Below are positions 24,037 to 32,325 of a stretch of 64,000 bases of DNA, piece after piece. Both the position numbers and the translations under genes were made by a program. The notes beneath the pieces are model-generated. The model ran no database searches. It saw only the letters and a program-made list of their open reading frames with translations, and had not been told where the DNA came from. Within the stretch, counting starts at the first letter, position 1. Each line of letters opens with the position of its first letter. The stretch lies in NCBI RefSeq assembly GCF_000204015.1, contig NZ_GL883080.1, positions 303,774-367,773 of the forward strand, written 5' to 3'. The DNA is from Asticcacaulis biprosthecium C19. GTDB taxonomy: Bacteria; Pseudomonadota; Alphaproteobacteria; Caulobacterales; Caulobacteraceae.

Positions 24037-25392
24037 TCACTCTAGCGGTAGGGCCACAACGGCTCGCAATCCGCCCATGGGGCTGGTGTCGAGTGTCAAA
24101 TCGCCCCCGTGGCCGCGCACGATATCCCGCGCGATGGCCAGCCCCAGGCCGACACCCTGAATATTTTGGTTGCGCGAGTCGTCCAGACGGTTGAACGGCT
24201 TGAAGGCGTCTTCGCGCCGTTCGGGGGCTATGCCAGGCCCATCGTCGTCGACGATCAGGTGCAACATTTTCTTGCCGTCATCGCCCACGATTTCGGCGGA
24301 AAAGGCGACCTGCTTGCCGTAGTGAAATCCGTTCAGGATCAGGTTGCTGACGGCGCGCTGGATTGCCATTTCACGAATGACGATACGCAGGTCCTTGTCG
24401 AGATAGTCGGTTTTCAGCGCATGTCCGGCGCGTTTGATATTGCCGGTGAGGGTTTCCATCAGGGCAGAAACCGAGACCATGTCGCGATCTTCCGCCATCT
24501 CGCCGCGGGCAAAGGCCAGATACTCATCGATCATATAGGCCATTTCCGACACGTCCTGCTTCATGCGCCTATTGGCCTCGTCCTGCTCAGCCATGGCTAG
24601 TTCCAGCTTGAGTCGGGTGAGGGGCGTTCGCAGGTCGTGGCTGACCGAGGCCAGCAGGGTGGTGCGCTGCTCGATCTGGCGCTGGATGCGCGCCTTCATC
24701 TTCTGGAAGGCTTCGGCGGCGGCGCGGACTTCCTTGGCGCCGTAAGGTTTGAAGTTGGGATCGTCTTCGCCGCGGCCGAATTTCTCGGCGGCTTCGGACA
24801 GGCGTTCGATGGCACGGACCTGGTTGCGAATGAACAGCATGGCGACCGTGGTCAAGAGCCAGGTCGCGCCAAGGACCCAGAAGATGAAAATATAGCCGGT
24901 GGTGGCGAAGGCGCGTTCCTTGGGGGCGATGAAGCGCAGGACACCGCCCTCGACCTGGACGCGGATGTCGATAAAGCCGGGGTAGCGTCGGGCATCAAAC
25001 CAGTAGGGATCACGAAGCCGTTCGCGCAAGGCGCGGTCGATCGTCCGGTCCAGCGCCACGAACAGGGTGGGGCGCAGGGTGTCGGGCAGGCCGTCGTCTT
25101 TTTTCAAGGTGACCGATACCTGCATTTCGTCGGCATAGGCCTTGATCTTTTCGAGGTTGGCTTCGGTCGGCTCGTCTTCGTAGGCGCGCACCGCCCAGGC
25201 GATGTCTCCGGCCAGGCCCTCTGACAGGCGCTCGGTAACCGTTTCCCAGTGCAGGTCGAAAAAGACCCAGGTGATCAGGACCTGCATGATGGCGATGGGC
25301 AAAACGATGATCAGCAGCACCCGCGCCATCAGGGTACGCGGGAAGTTGCGCTTTAAGACCTTGGGCAGGAGGCGGAGTTTCGGCAGGCGCAT
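24037..25392 (-). CDS. EnvZ-type sensor histidine kinase
   Basis: A 451-residue inner-membrane kinase. A helix at about 23-45 and a second at about 168-190 enclose a periplasmic sensor of about 120 residues. A HAMP domain follows (RNQVRAIERLSEAAEKFGRGED), then the H-box LLASVSHDLRTPLTRLKLELA, N-box VSNLILNGFHYG, G1 VDDDGPGI and G2 GVGLGLAIARDI. It is translated right after the response regulator (2-bp gap) and would phosphorylate it. The family responds to osmotic or envelope signals; the signal here is unknown. Confidence 0.95.
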   Translation of the reverse strand: MRLPKLRLLPKVLKRNFPRTLMARVLLIIVLPIAIMQVLITWVFFDLHWETVTERLSEGLAGDIAWAVRAYEDEPTEANLEKIKAYADEMQVSVTLKKDDGLPDTLRPTLFVALDRTIDRALRERLRDPYWFDARRYPGFIDIRVQVEGGVLRFIAPKERAFATTGYIFIFWVLGATWLLTTVAMLFIRNQVRAIERLSEAAEKFGRGEDDPNFKPYGAKEVRAAAEAFQKMKARIQRQIEQRTTLLASVSHDLRTPLTRLKLELAMAEQDEANRRMKQDVSEMAYMIDEYLAFARGEMAEDRDMVSVSALMETLTGNIKRAGHALKTDYLDKDLRIVIREMAIQRAVSNLILNGFHYGKQVAFSAEIVGDDGKKMLHLIVDDDGPGIAPERREDAFKPFNRLDDSRNQNIQGVGLGLAIARDIVRGHGGDLTLDTSPMGGLRAVVALPLE

Positions 25393-25394
25393 CT

Positions 25395-26096
25395 TTAATC
25401 CGGCGCGAGCATATAGCCCTTGCCCCGGACGGTTTGCAGGTACCGCGGATTCTTCGGATCCTGCTCGATCTTGCGGCGCAGGCGCGTGACCTGGACATCA
25501 ACAGCGCGGCCCGTGGTGTCGACGCTGTCCTTGGCCAGGTCCATGCGGTCGACCGGCACATTGGCGCGTTCGGCCAGGTAGCGCAGAAGTTGCGACTCGG
25601 CTTCGGTCAGGCGCACCAGCGATCCGCTCTTGGTCAGTTCGGACCGCTCCAGGTCAAAATTGAAGGCACCCATGGTGATCGCCTTGGGCAAGGCCGGCTT
25701 GACGCCTGTGCGGCGCAGGATCGCTTCGATGCGCAGCAGCAGCTCCTGCGGTTCGAACGGCTTGGACAGATAATCGTCAGCGCCGAGCGAAAGACCCATG
25801 ATACGGTCGTCGGGCAGGCCGCGCGCCGTCAGGATCAGGATCGGTACATTGGAATTGGCGCGGACCCATTTCGACAGCGAGAAGCCGTCTTCGCCCGGCA
25901 TCATCACGTCCAGAATCAGCAGGTCGAAGTCGAGCAACTGCAACATGCGCTTGGCGGCGTCGGCGTGGGCGGCGGCCGTGACGCGGAAGCCCTGGCGGCT
26001 CAGGAATTCCTTGAGCAGGGTGCGGATGCGGTCGTCGTCGTCGACGACCAGCAGGTGGCGGACAGTAGCGTCGTTGTGACCTGTGGCCAGGCTCAT
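25395..26096 (-). CDS. OmpR-family response regulator
   Basis: A 233-residue regulator. The receiver domain has the acidic pair VVDDDDRIR, the phospho-acceptor Asp in LLILDVMMPGEDG, Thr in LILTARGL and Lys in DDYLSKPFEP. The C-terminal winged helix ends with VDVQVTRLRRKIEQDPKNPRYLQTVRGKGYML. The ATG at 26096 with GGAAGA upstream is preferred over a TTG at 26126. It pairs with the downstream EnvZ-type kinase. Confidence 0.95.
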   Translation of the reverse strand: MSLATGHNDATVRHLLVVDDDDRIRTLLKEFLSRQGFRVTAAAHADAAKRMLQLLDFDLLILDVMMPGEDGFSLSKWVRANSNVPILILTARGLPDDRIMGLSLGADDYLSKPFEPQELLLRIEAILRRTGVKPALPKAITMGAFNFDLERSELTKSGSLVRLTEAESQLLRYLAERANVPVDRMDLAKDSVDTTGRAVDVQVTRLRRKIEQDPKNPRYLQTVRGKGYMLAPD

Positions 26097-26202
26097 GGGT
26101 TTCGATTCTTCCGGCAGGAGGCGCAAACCGGGCCATCCTCACCAATCGGACACAAATGTAAAGCCGTTTTGCGTTGCCGATTGTTTCTGGGGCACATGTT
26201 TC

Positions 26203-27015
26203 TCAGCGCGGACAGCCGGTATAGTGGGCGCGCAGCAGGCTGTTCCACTCGGCTTCGCCGCCATCGCTGACGCGGTTCAGCTTCAGTTTGAAATCGGCAT
26301 ATTCGGCGTGGTTGGGGATGCCGAACTCGGCGTCGACGATGTGGCCATTTTTCGCATCGAGCCACAGGGGACCGCCCTTATTGCCAAAGGCCAGGCCGCC
26401 GACGTCGTAGCGGCGCGTGGCCTGGCCTTTGCGTGTTTCCTCGCCGACATAGCGCACGTCGGTGCGGCCCATATAGGTCAGGAAGTCGCTCATGTCGTCG
26501 GTCACCACCAGCGCCATACCGATGCTGAAATCCGCCTTGGGATCGGTCAGGTGGGGCAGGGTGACGGTCAGGGTCGCCAGGTCGTAGTCGTACAGATGCC
26601 ACGGCGCGTCGGGAGCTGTGGCGGTGTCACTGAGTTGAGCGTCGGGCAGGTCGATCTTCGCGGTAATGACACGTGTGGCCGGGTCGAGGTCCATACGGCC
26701 GAACACCCGCTGGGTGCCGTCGCGGTTCAGTTTGCCGGCGTAGAGGGTAGTGGCTTCCAGGGTTTGCGGATCCAGGACCGAGGTGACATAGGCCGCCGTG
26801 GTACAGGGATCGATCGCCTTGAACACGGCAACTTCGGTGACGCTCTTGCGGTAGACCACGATGTGCTCCGGCAAGCTGCCGTCACGGTTGCTGCGGGTAT
26901 AGTCGTAGATTCGCCCGACGGGATCGGCGCCACTGAGCGGGGTATAGCCGGGCGTGGTGGCAAGGGCGGGGAGGGCGGTGGCGGCGAGAAAAGCGCTAGC
27001 AAACAAGGATTTCAT
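26203..27015 (-). CDS. Hypothetical periplasmic protein
   Basis: A 270-residue protein with a Sec signal peptide (MKSLFASAFLAATALPALAT). The mature part is beta-rich, with many Asp/Thr and repeated strand-like segments (GRIYDYTRSNRDGSLPEHIVVYRKS; ATRRYDVGGLAFGNKGGPLWLDAKNGHIVDAEF), reminiscent of DUF3108-type periplasmic barrels. One Cys near the middle (IDPCTTAAY) and one at the C-terminus may pair. I do not recognise the family. Single minus-strand gene upstream of the two-component pair. Confidence 0.75.
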   Translation of the reverse strand: MKSLFASAFLAATALPALATTPGYTPLSGADPVGRIYDYTRSNRDGSLPEHIVVYRKSVTEVAVFKAIDPCTTAAYVTSVLDPQTLEATTLYAGKLNRDGTQRVFGRMDLDPATRVITAKIDLPDAQLSDTATAPDAPWHLYDYDLATLTVTLPHLTDPKADFSIGMALVVTDDMSDFLTYMGRTDVRYVGEETRKGQATRRYDVGGLAFGNKGGPLWLDAKNGHIVDAEFGIPNHAEYADFKLKLNRVSDGGEAEWNSLLRAHYTGCPR

Positions 27016-27140
27016 ATTTATCTTTCGGTGGCGGCGGGGGCGTCAACGGGTTGTGGCCAAGTCAAAGCTATAATCCGAGTAGCAACAGGTGACAATCGGC
27101 GCCGGGTTTCGTAAGGTGCAAGGAATATTGGGGAGATATC

Positions 27141-28700
27141 ATGTCCGCAAAAACCAAACTGGCAGCCTTGATCGCTGTGGCTGTTCTGGCGTCGGCGGGA
27201 GCGGCCAACGCGATCACCACACCGGCGGCGCCGCTATCCCAGACAGCCCAGGATTCGTTGTTCAAACGGCTGGAAAAGGCCGTCACCGAGGGCCATGCCG
27301 AAAGTCCGGAAGGGGCGGCGGCGCTGACGGTGGAACTGCGGTCGATCATTGCCGACCCGGGCTTTTCGCTTCTGCCGCCACGTTATCGGGCCGGAGCCTA
27401 CGCCATACTGGCTGTGGCCCTGTCGACCCAGGCACAGCATGAAGACGCTTACCGCATGTTGCTCAAGGCAGGTGAGCTTTCGGATGAATTTGCTCAAAGT
27501 GTCTACTACGACGTCATGCTTTCGAGCATAGCCCTGCTGGCCGGGGAAGATGTTGCCGCGATCAACGCCCTGGCCTCGGCGTATGAAAAGGACCCCGGAA
27601 ACAGCACCGGTATAAGGTCGGAACTGGTGGAGAGGATCGATCATCGCGCCAGCCTTCTGACTGACACTGCGCCACGCCGCCGCCTTCTCGAAGCGCTCTG
27701 GGCCGCGGATTACGCCCATGACAATCCGCTGTGGACGGCGCAGGACCTGTGGTGGTGCCTGTTCGAACTGCGCGTCGCCGCCGGTGACGACGAAGCCGCG
27801 CGTGAGGTTCTGCCGAAACTGGTCGAGGCCAAGTACGTCGTCGCCGTGCGGGCCGATAACCGCTATACCCGCTTTACCGCCGACCTGCCTTCGGGCGGTG
27901 ATTACCGCGCCGCCTATCTGCAAAACCGGGCAGAAACGGAGGCCCGCATTGCCGCCAATCCGGACCTTATCGAAGGCCAGAAGATGCTGTCCGACTATCT
28001 GGCCAGCGACGGAAAGTTCGAAGAGGCCTTGGCCCTTCTGGACGCAGCCCTGAAAAAGGGACGGGCGCCGGGAGAACCCGCCTACAGCGACTTTACCGAT
28101 CAGGAGCGCTGGGTTCTGGAAGGTCGTGCCGACCTTTTGGGAGAGATGGGGCGTCAGGAAGAGCAGACTCTCGAGCACGTCAAGGCGCGGGACGCTGCCA
28201 TTGCCGCCGGTGGCGATAAGGTCAGCCAGGCCCTGAACCTTGGAGGCTACTACAATTCCATCGAGCGGCCCGATCTCGCGCTGAAGGAGGTCGAGGGCGC
28301 CGACATTAAATCGGCCAGCCCGTATGGACGGATGGTGGCCGCGGAAGTCCGTGTCTGCGCTTACCAGCAGCTTGAAGACCAGGCGCACGTCGAAGTCTGG
28401 ATGGATTATCTGACGGAGAACCGGCTTGAAGGGCCGACCATGTACCGCACAGCCCTGGCCTGTGTCGGGAATATGGATGGCCTCGCGGCGATGGTGATTT
28501 CAGAGCTGGAAGACCCCAAGACCCGCAATGTGATGTTGCGTGGCCTGCAAACCTATGACGATCCTGTCGGCAACGTAACCCCCTATGAAAGGAGCATGTC
28601 GGCGATCAATTACGCCATCAAGGTGCGCCCCGACGTGCGGGCGGCGATCGCCAAATACGGAACGCAGGCGACCTATTCCCGCTCCGGCGCCAAGTCGTAA
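27141..28700 (+). CDS. Hypothetical periplasmic helical (TPR-like) repeat protein
   Basis: A 519-residue protein with a signal peptide (MSAKTKLAALIAVAVLASAGAANA). The mature part is almost entirely helical, with TPR-like spacing, for example RYRAGAYAILAVALSTQAQHEDAYRMLLKAGEL, LSDYLASDGKFEEALALLDAALKKG and GGYYNSIERPDLALKEVEGA. A ribosome site GGGGAGAT precedes the ATG. TPR proteins usually scaffold other proteins; no partner is apparent. Its stop codon directly abuts the end of the broken gene on the other strand. Confidence 0.75.
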   Translation: MSAKTKLAALIAVAVLASAGAANAITTPAAPLSQTAQDSLFKRLEKAVTEGHAESPEGAAALTVELRSIIADPGFSLLPPRYRAGAYAILAVALSTQAQHEDAYRMLLKAGELSDEFAQSVYYDVMLSSIALLAGEDVAAINALASAYEKDPGNSTGIRSELVERIDHRASLLTDTAPRRRLLEALWAADYAHDNPLWTAQDLWWCLFELRVAAGDDEAAREVLPKLVEAKYVVAVRADNRYTRFTADLPSGGDYRAAYLQNRAETEARIAANPDLIEGQKMLSDYLASDGKFEEALALLDAALKKGRAPGEPAYSDFTDQERWVLEGRADLLGEMGRQEEQTLEHVKARDAAIAAGGDKVSQALNLGGYYNSIERPDLALKEVEGADIKSASPYGRMVAAEVRVCAYQQLEDQAHVEVWMDYLTENRLEGPTMYRTALACVGNMDGLAAMVISELEDPKTRNVMLRGLQTYDDPVGNVTPYERSMSAINYAIKVRPDVRAAIAKYGTQATYSRSGAKS

Positions 28701-28975
28701 TCAGCGCGCTTCGCCGACTACCTCCATCGCGGCCCAGTTGGCCGGGGTGGCATCACCCTTGGCCAACATATCCGGTGAGGCGTCGATGCGGAGCATCTGG
28801 GCCTCACCGCCCTTGTGGGTAAGTGTCAGTTAAATTCGCTCTCAGCCCGGTTGTAGCTGCCAGAACTGCTCGACACCGAGGCGAAGCTCGCGCGAAACAG
28901 GTCGGCAAACCAGGTCCCGAAGCTCAAGGTGAGCGTGACGGCAAGAAACACCGATGCCACTTTGGTCTTTTTCAT
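28701..28975 (-). pseudogene. Frameshifted small secreted protein (about 91 residues if restored)
   Basis: ATG 28975, behind AGAGGGG, opens MKKTKVASVFLAVTLTLSF..., a signal-peptide-like start, and runs 49 codons to a TGA at 28828-28826 (end SYNRAESEFN). In the -1 frame, starting at the same point, coding-like sequence continues as LTLTHKGGEAQMLRIDASPD... to a stop at 28703-28701. The total span is 275 bp, one base short of a whole number of codons, so a single-base deletion near 28828 explains the break. The restored reading SEFN-LTLTHKGGEAQ is smooth. No family is recognised. A programmed frameshift is less likely because there is no canonical slippery heptamer. Confidence 0.6.
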
Positions 28976-29118
28976 GATAGTCCCCTCTGATTGCGGTAAA
29001 TCTACCGCAGGTAATAGTCACCATAAGCGCAATTGTCTGTCAACGCGAATTAGCCCTTGCAAAGGTTACGTTTGCTCCCGAATATGGTTCCCTTTCGGTA
29101 AATTCGGGGATCGCGTAT

Positions 29119-30402
29119 ATGTTCCACTATGGCGTTGAAAATCTGCAGAGCCTGCTCGGCATCGCCGTCATTCTCGCCATATGCTGGGGCCTGTCCGAAA
29201 ACAAGAAGCGCTTTCCCATATTCCTGACCCTAGGCGCCATCGCCATCCAGGTCGCGTTGATTCTGCTCCTGTTCGCCATCCCGCAATCCCATGGCGTTCT
29301 GGACGGTATTTCCAACGGCATGCAGGCCCTGTCCGACGCGACCGCGGAAGGCATGCAGTTCGTCTTCGGCTATCTCGGCGGCGGCGCCCAACCTTACCAG
29401 GTGGCCAATGAAGGCGCGCTGTTCGTTTTTGCCCTGCGCGTCCTGCCGCTGATCCTGGTCATTGGCGCCCTGGCCGCCTTCCTTTGGCATATCGGCGTCT
29501 TGAAGGTCATCATTCGCTTCTTCGGCGTCATCTTCGAAAAGGGCGTCGGCCTGGGCGGCGCTTCGGCCCTGGGCGTTTCGGCCGGCATCTTCGTCGGCAA
29601 TGTCGAAGCCCTGATCATTATCCGTGCCTATCTCGACAAGCTGACCCGGTCGGAACTGTTTGTCATGCTGGTCATCGGCATGGCCAATGTCTCGGGCTCG
29701 ACCATGGTCGCCTATGTGCTTATCCTGAACAACGTCCTGCCCAATGCCGCCGGTCATATCCTGGCGGCCTCGATCGTCTCGGCGCCGGCGGGGGTGCTGC
29801 TGGCGCGGATCATGGTGCCGGAACTGGTCGACCACAAACACGAGAAGGTCGATTACAGTTCGTCGCTGAAATACGACAGTGCCATCGACGCGATTGCCAA
29901 GGGCACGACCGACGGCATGAATGTCGCCATCCACATCGCCGCCATTCTGATCGTCATGGTCGCCCTGGTCGCGCTGGGCAATGCGGCGCTGAGCGGCTTT
30001 TATCATGTCGGCGGCGAGCCGATCACCATTGAACGCATCCTGGGCTGGCTGTTCATGCCCCTGGCCTGGCTGATGGGCGTGCCCGCGGACGAGGTCTCCG
30101 TCGCCGGGCGGTTCCTCGGCATCAAGATGGTGCTGACCGAGTTCGTCGCCTATCTCAAACTGGCCGCCGTGCCAGTCAGCGACATGTCGGAACGTACCCG
30201 CATCCTGTTGACCTACGCGCTTTGCGGCTTTGCCAATGTCGGCTCGGTCGGGATCACGGTGGCAGGCTACGGCGCTTTGATGCCCGAGCGCCGTCCCGAA
30301 ATCCTCAACATGATCTGGAAGGCCCTGGCGGCCGGATTCCTGGCCACCGTCCTGTCGGCCGCCATTGTCGGGGCCTTGCCCAACGCCATCTACGGACTGT
30401 AA
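29119..30402 (+). CDS. Concentrative nucleoside transporter (NupC/CNT family)
   Basis: A 427-residue inner-membrane protein with about ten hydrophobic segments. CNT family segments are visible: VLPLILVIGALAAFLWHIGVL, GVGLGGASALGVSAGIFVGNVEALIIIRAYLDKLTRSELFVMLVIGMANVSGSTMVAYV, and the C-terminal VSDMSERTRILLTYALCGFANVGSVGITVAGYGALMPERR. The glycine/serine-rich re-entrant hairpins bind the nucleoside and cation (H+ or Na+). Single plus-strand gene. Confidence 0.94.
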   Translation: MFHYGVENLQSLLGIAVILAICWGLSENKKRFPIFLTLGAIAIQVALILLLFAIPQSHGVLDGISNGMQALSDATAEGMQFVFGYLGGGAQPYQVANEGALFVFALRVLPLILVIGALAAFLWHIGVLKVIIRFFGVIFEKGVGLGGASALGVSAGIFVGNVEALIIIRAYLDKLTRSELFVMLVIGMANVSGSTMVAYVLILNNVLPNAAGHILAASIVSAPAGVLLARIMVPELVDHKHEKVDYSSSLKYDSAIDAIAKGTTDGMNVAIHIAAILIVMVALVALGNAALSGFYHVGGEPITIERILGWLFMPLAWLMGVPADEVSVAGRFLGIKMVLTEFVAYLKLAAVPVSDMSERTRILLTYALCGFANVGSVGITVAGYGALMPERRPEILNMIWKALAAGFLATVLSAAIVGALPNAIYGL

Positions 30403-30426
30403 GGTTTCCCACACGGGAGACGCGCC

Positions 30427-31041
30427 ATGAAACTCTACACGACGGACTATGCCCCCAATCCGCGGCGCGTGCGCTGGGTGATGGCCGAAAAGGGCATCGG
30501 TGATATCGAGCTGATACTGATCGATATCATGAGCCTGGAACACCGCACCCATCCGGTCATCGCCAAGGCCGGTTCACCGCACCTGCCGGTCCTGGAACTG
30601 GAGGACGGGTCGGTGATCGCCGAGTCGGTGGCCATCGGGCGTTTTCTCGAAAGCCTGTATCCGGAACCGAACCTGTTCGGTCGTGACGCTCGGGAGATCG
30701 CCGACATCGAGATGTGGACGCGCCGTCTGGAACAGCGCCTGGCGACGCCGCTGATGCTAGGCACGCGCATGAAGGCGGCACCGCTTGTCATCCTGGAAGA
30801 TCCCAATGCGGCGGTCGGTGACTACATGTTCGAGAATGCGGCGGCCTACTGCGCAGGTCTGGACGCCCATCTGGCCAGTCGCGCGTTTATCACGGCCGGG
30901 CGGCTGACCATTGCCGATATCGCGTGCGTGTGCGCCTTCGACTTTGCCCGCATCGCTCGCTTCCGGCCGGACAAGTCGCTGGAAAATGTGGCCCGGTGGC
31001 TGGGCGCGCTGCGCGAACGGGCGAAGGTGTTAGAAGTCTGA
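30427..31041 (+). CDS. Glutathione S-transferase family protein
   Basis: A 204-residue cytosolic protein. The thioredoxin-fold N-domain shows MKLYTTDYAPNPRRVRWVMAEKGI and the cis-Pro/GSH motif LPVLELEDGSVIAESVAIGRFLESLYPEPNLFG; the helical C-domain ends FITAGRLTIADIACVCAFDFARIARF. A tyrosine or serine catalyst is not obvious, so the substrate is open. It overlaps the next gene by one base (TGATG), suggesting an operon. Confidence 0.93.
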   Translation: MKLYTTDYAPNPRRVRWVMAEKGIGDIELILIDIMSLEHRTHPVIAKAGSPHLPVLELEDGSVIAESVAIGRFLESLYPEPNLFGRDAREIADIEMWTRRLEQRLATPLMLGTRMKAAPLVILEDPNAAVGDYMFENAAAYCAGLDAHLASRAFITAGRLTIADIACVCAFDFARIARFRPDKSLENVARWLGALRERAKVLEV

Positions 31042-31427
31042 TGCGATACGCAGGTTCGCTTGTGGCGGTAGGGATCGCGGTCGCGCCTTTTCATGCAGCA
31101 GCCTGCTCCTTGATCGACGTTGTTGGCTCGACCCGATCATCGGTAGAAACCGCCTACATCTACCTCGCCATTTCGGCCGTCGGGGCGGCTGGCATTGCAA
31201 TTGCCGACATACGAAAAAAACGTCCGTCTTGGCAACTGATGGCAGTGACCGGTTTGTTGGCGCTTCATCCGGCGTGGACAGTCAAACCCTTCTACGGACC
31301 GGACTGCCAGTTCGAGAATGTCCAGGCAGCGCAACTATTCCTGATCGTGGTAACAGTTCTGGCTCTATGGCGCCTTTTTCTGGCCTGGAAGCGTCGTGAC
31401 AGCGCTACGCATCCCCCTGCGGTTTGA
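31041..31427 (+). CDS. Small hypothetical membrane protein
   Basis: A 128-residue protein translationally coupled to the GST gene (TGATG). The N-terminus (MRYAGSLVAVGIAVAPFHAAACSLID) is signal-like, followed by two further hydrophobic helices (TAYIYLAISAVGAAGIAIADI; AAQLFLIVVTVLALWRLFLAW) and four-Cys spacing that could form a periplasmic disulfide (ACSLID...PDCQFENV). Function unknown. The last 23 bp overlap the convergent thioesterase gene. Confidence 0.65.
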   Translation: MRYAGSLVAVGIAVAPFHAAACSLIDVVGSTRSSVETAYIYLAISAVGAAGIAIADIRKKRPSWQLMAVTGLLALHPAWTVKPFYGPDCQFENVQAAQLFLIVVTVLALWRLFLAWKRRDSATHPPAV

Positions 31428-31854
31428 TCTTCTTGCGCGCCAGAATCCCCGTAAAGCTCAGCAGCAGCTTGTCGCCACAGCGCAATTCACCGCGGCCGAA
31501 GATGACCGTCTGACCGGCGCGGGTGATCTCGCCCGTCGCAATAATGATATCGCCCTCGCGCCCCGGCGCCTGAAACTGGGCATCCAGTTGCAGGGTCACC
31601 GCAGCGCCATCGCCGAGATGGGGTATGGCAAAAACGAACAGCGACGTGTCGGCCAAGGTCAGCAGACAGCCGCCATGGACGCTGCCGCCACCATTGAGAT
31701 GGCGCTTTTCCGCCTGGAAGCCGACTTTAACTCTGGTCGGATCGGACGTGTCGTAATAATAGGCGCCAATCAGCCCGTTAAAGGTGTCGCCGGGTTCAGC
31801 CCGCTTCCACCCGGCAAACGGGCCTTCGGTGACGGTCGATAGGTCGGCACTCAT
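31405..31854 (-). CDS. PaaI-family hotdog thioesterase
   Basis: A 149-residue hotdog-fold protein. The active-site region reads EKRHLNGGGSVHGGCLLTLADTSLFVFA, in which HGG and the Asp of LAD correspond to the PaaI catalytic helix. It would hydrolyse an aromatic or medium-chain acyl-CoA; the substrate is unknown. The ATG at 31854 with GGAG nine bases upstream is preferred over the ATG at 31878. Divergent from the DUF3253 gene, convergent with the small membrane protein. Confidence 0.9.
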   Translation of the reverse strand: MSADLSTVTEGPFAGWKRAEPGDTFNGLIGAYYYDTSDPTRVKVGFQAEKRHLNGGGSVHGGCLLTLADTSLFVFAIPHLGDGAAVTLQLDAQFQAPGREGDIIIATGEITRAGQTVIFGRGELRCGDKLLLSFTGILARKKIKPQGDA

Positions 31855-31880
31855 TTTCACGCACTCCGGAGTTCGCATCC

Positions 31881-32129
31881 ATGTCCCAACTGGCCGAAGA
31901 GACACTTTTGGCGCTCTTATCGCAGGTGCGAACCGGAGAGTCCATCAGCCCCAACGACGTCGCCAAGGCGATGAGCGCCGAAAACTGGCAGCGCGAACTG
32001 CCCAAGGTGCGCGCGGTCATCCTCAGCCTGGTGCGTCAGGGCCGCATCGAGGTGGTGCGTAAGGGTAAGCCTGTCGAACTGGAAGGGCTGAAAGGCATTT
32101 ATCGCATCCGGTTTGTTCCCGCATCTTAG
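31881..32129 (+). CDS. DUF3253 protein
   Basis: An 82-residue winged-helix-like protein matching the DUF3253 pattern (EETLLALLSQVRTGESISPNDVAKAMSAENWQRELPKVRAVILSLVRQGRIEVVRKGKPVELEGLKGIYRIRF). The family is short and commonly found next to metabolic genes; a nucleic-acid-binding role is plausible from the fold but unproven. The start is 27 bp from the divergent thioesterase start. Confidence 0.85.
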   Translation: MSQLAEETLLALLSQVRTGESISPNDVAKAMSAENWQRELPKVRAVILSLVRQGRIEVVRKGKPVELEGLKGIYRIRFVPAS

Positions 32130-32325
32130 GAACTTGAAGGAATCGCCCTATACACAATCGCTGGTGTGCGCTTGGCTACACTCTTGCCTTTTTATGCGTT
32201 TACCTCATCTAAGAGGTTCGGCCCTAAAAGGCGTGCGAAAGAGTCCTGATTCCTGATGCCGAAGGCAAAAACCAAAATCCCCCAAGGCGGACTTCGCGGT
32301 AGATGCCGGTGAGGGCGGAACGGCT

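Noticed and set aside
29230..30552. 440-codon minus-strand opening opposite the nucleoside transporter
   Set aside because: Asp/Gln/His-rich product is the mirror of a hydrophobic membrane protein.
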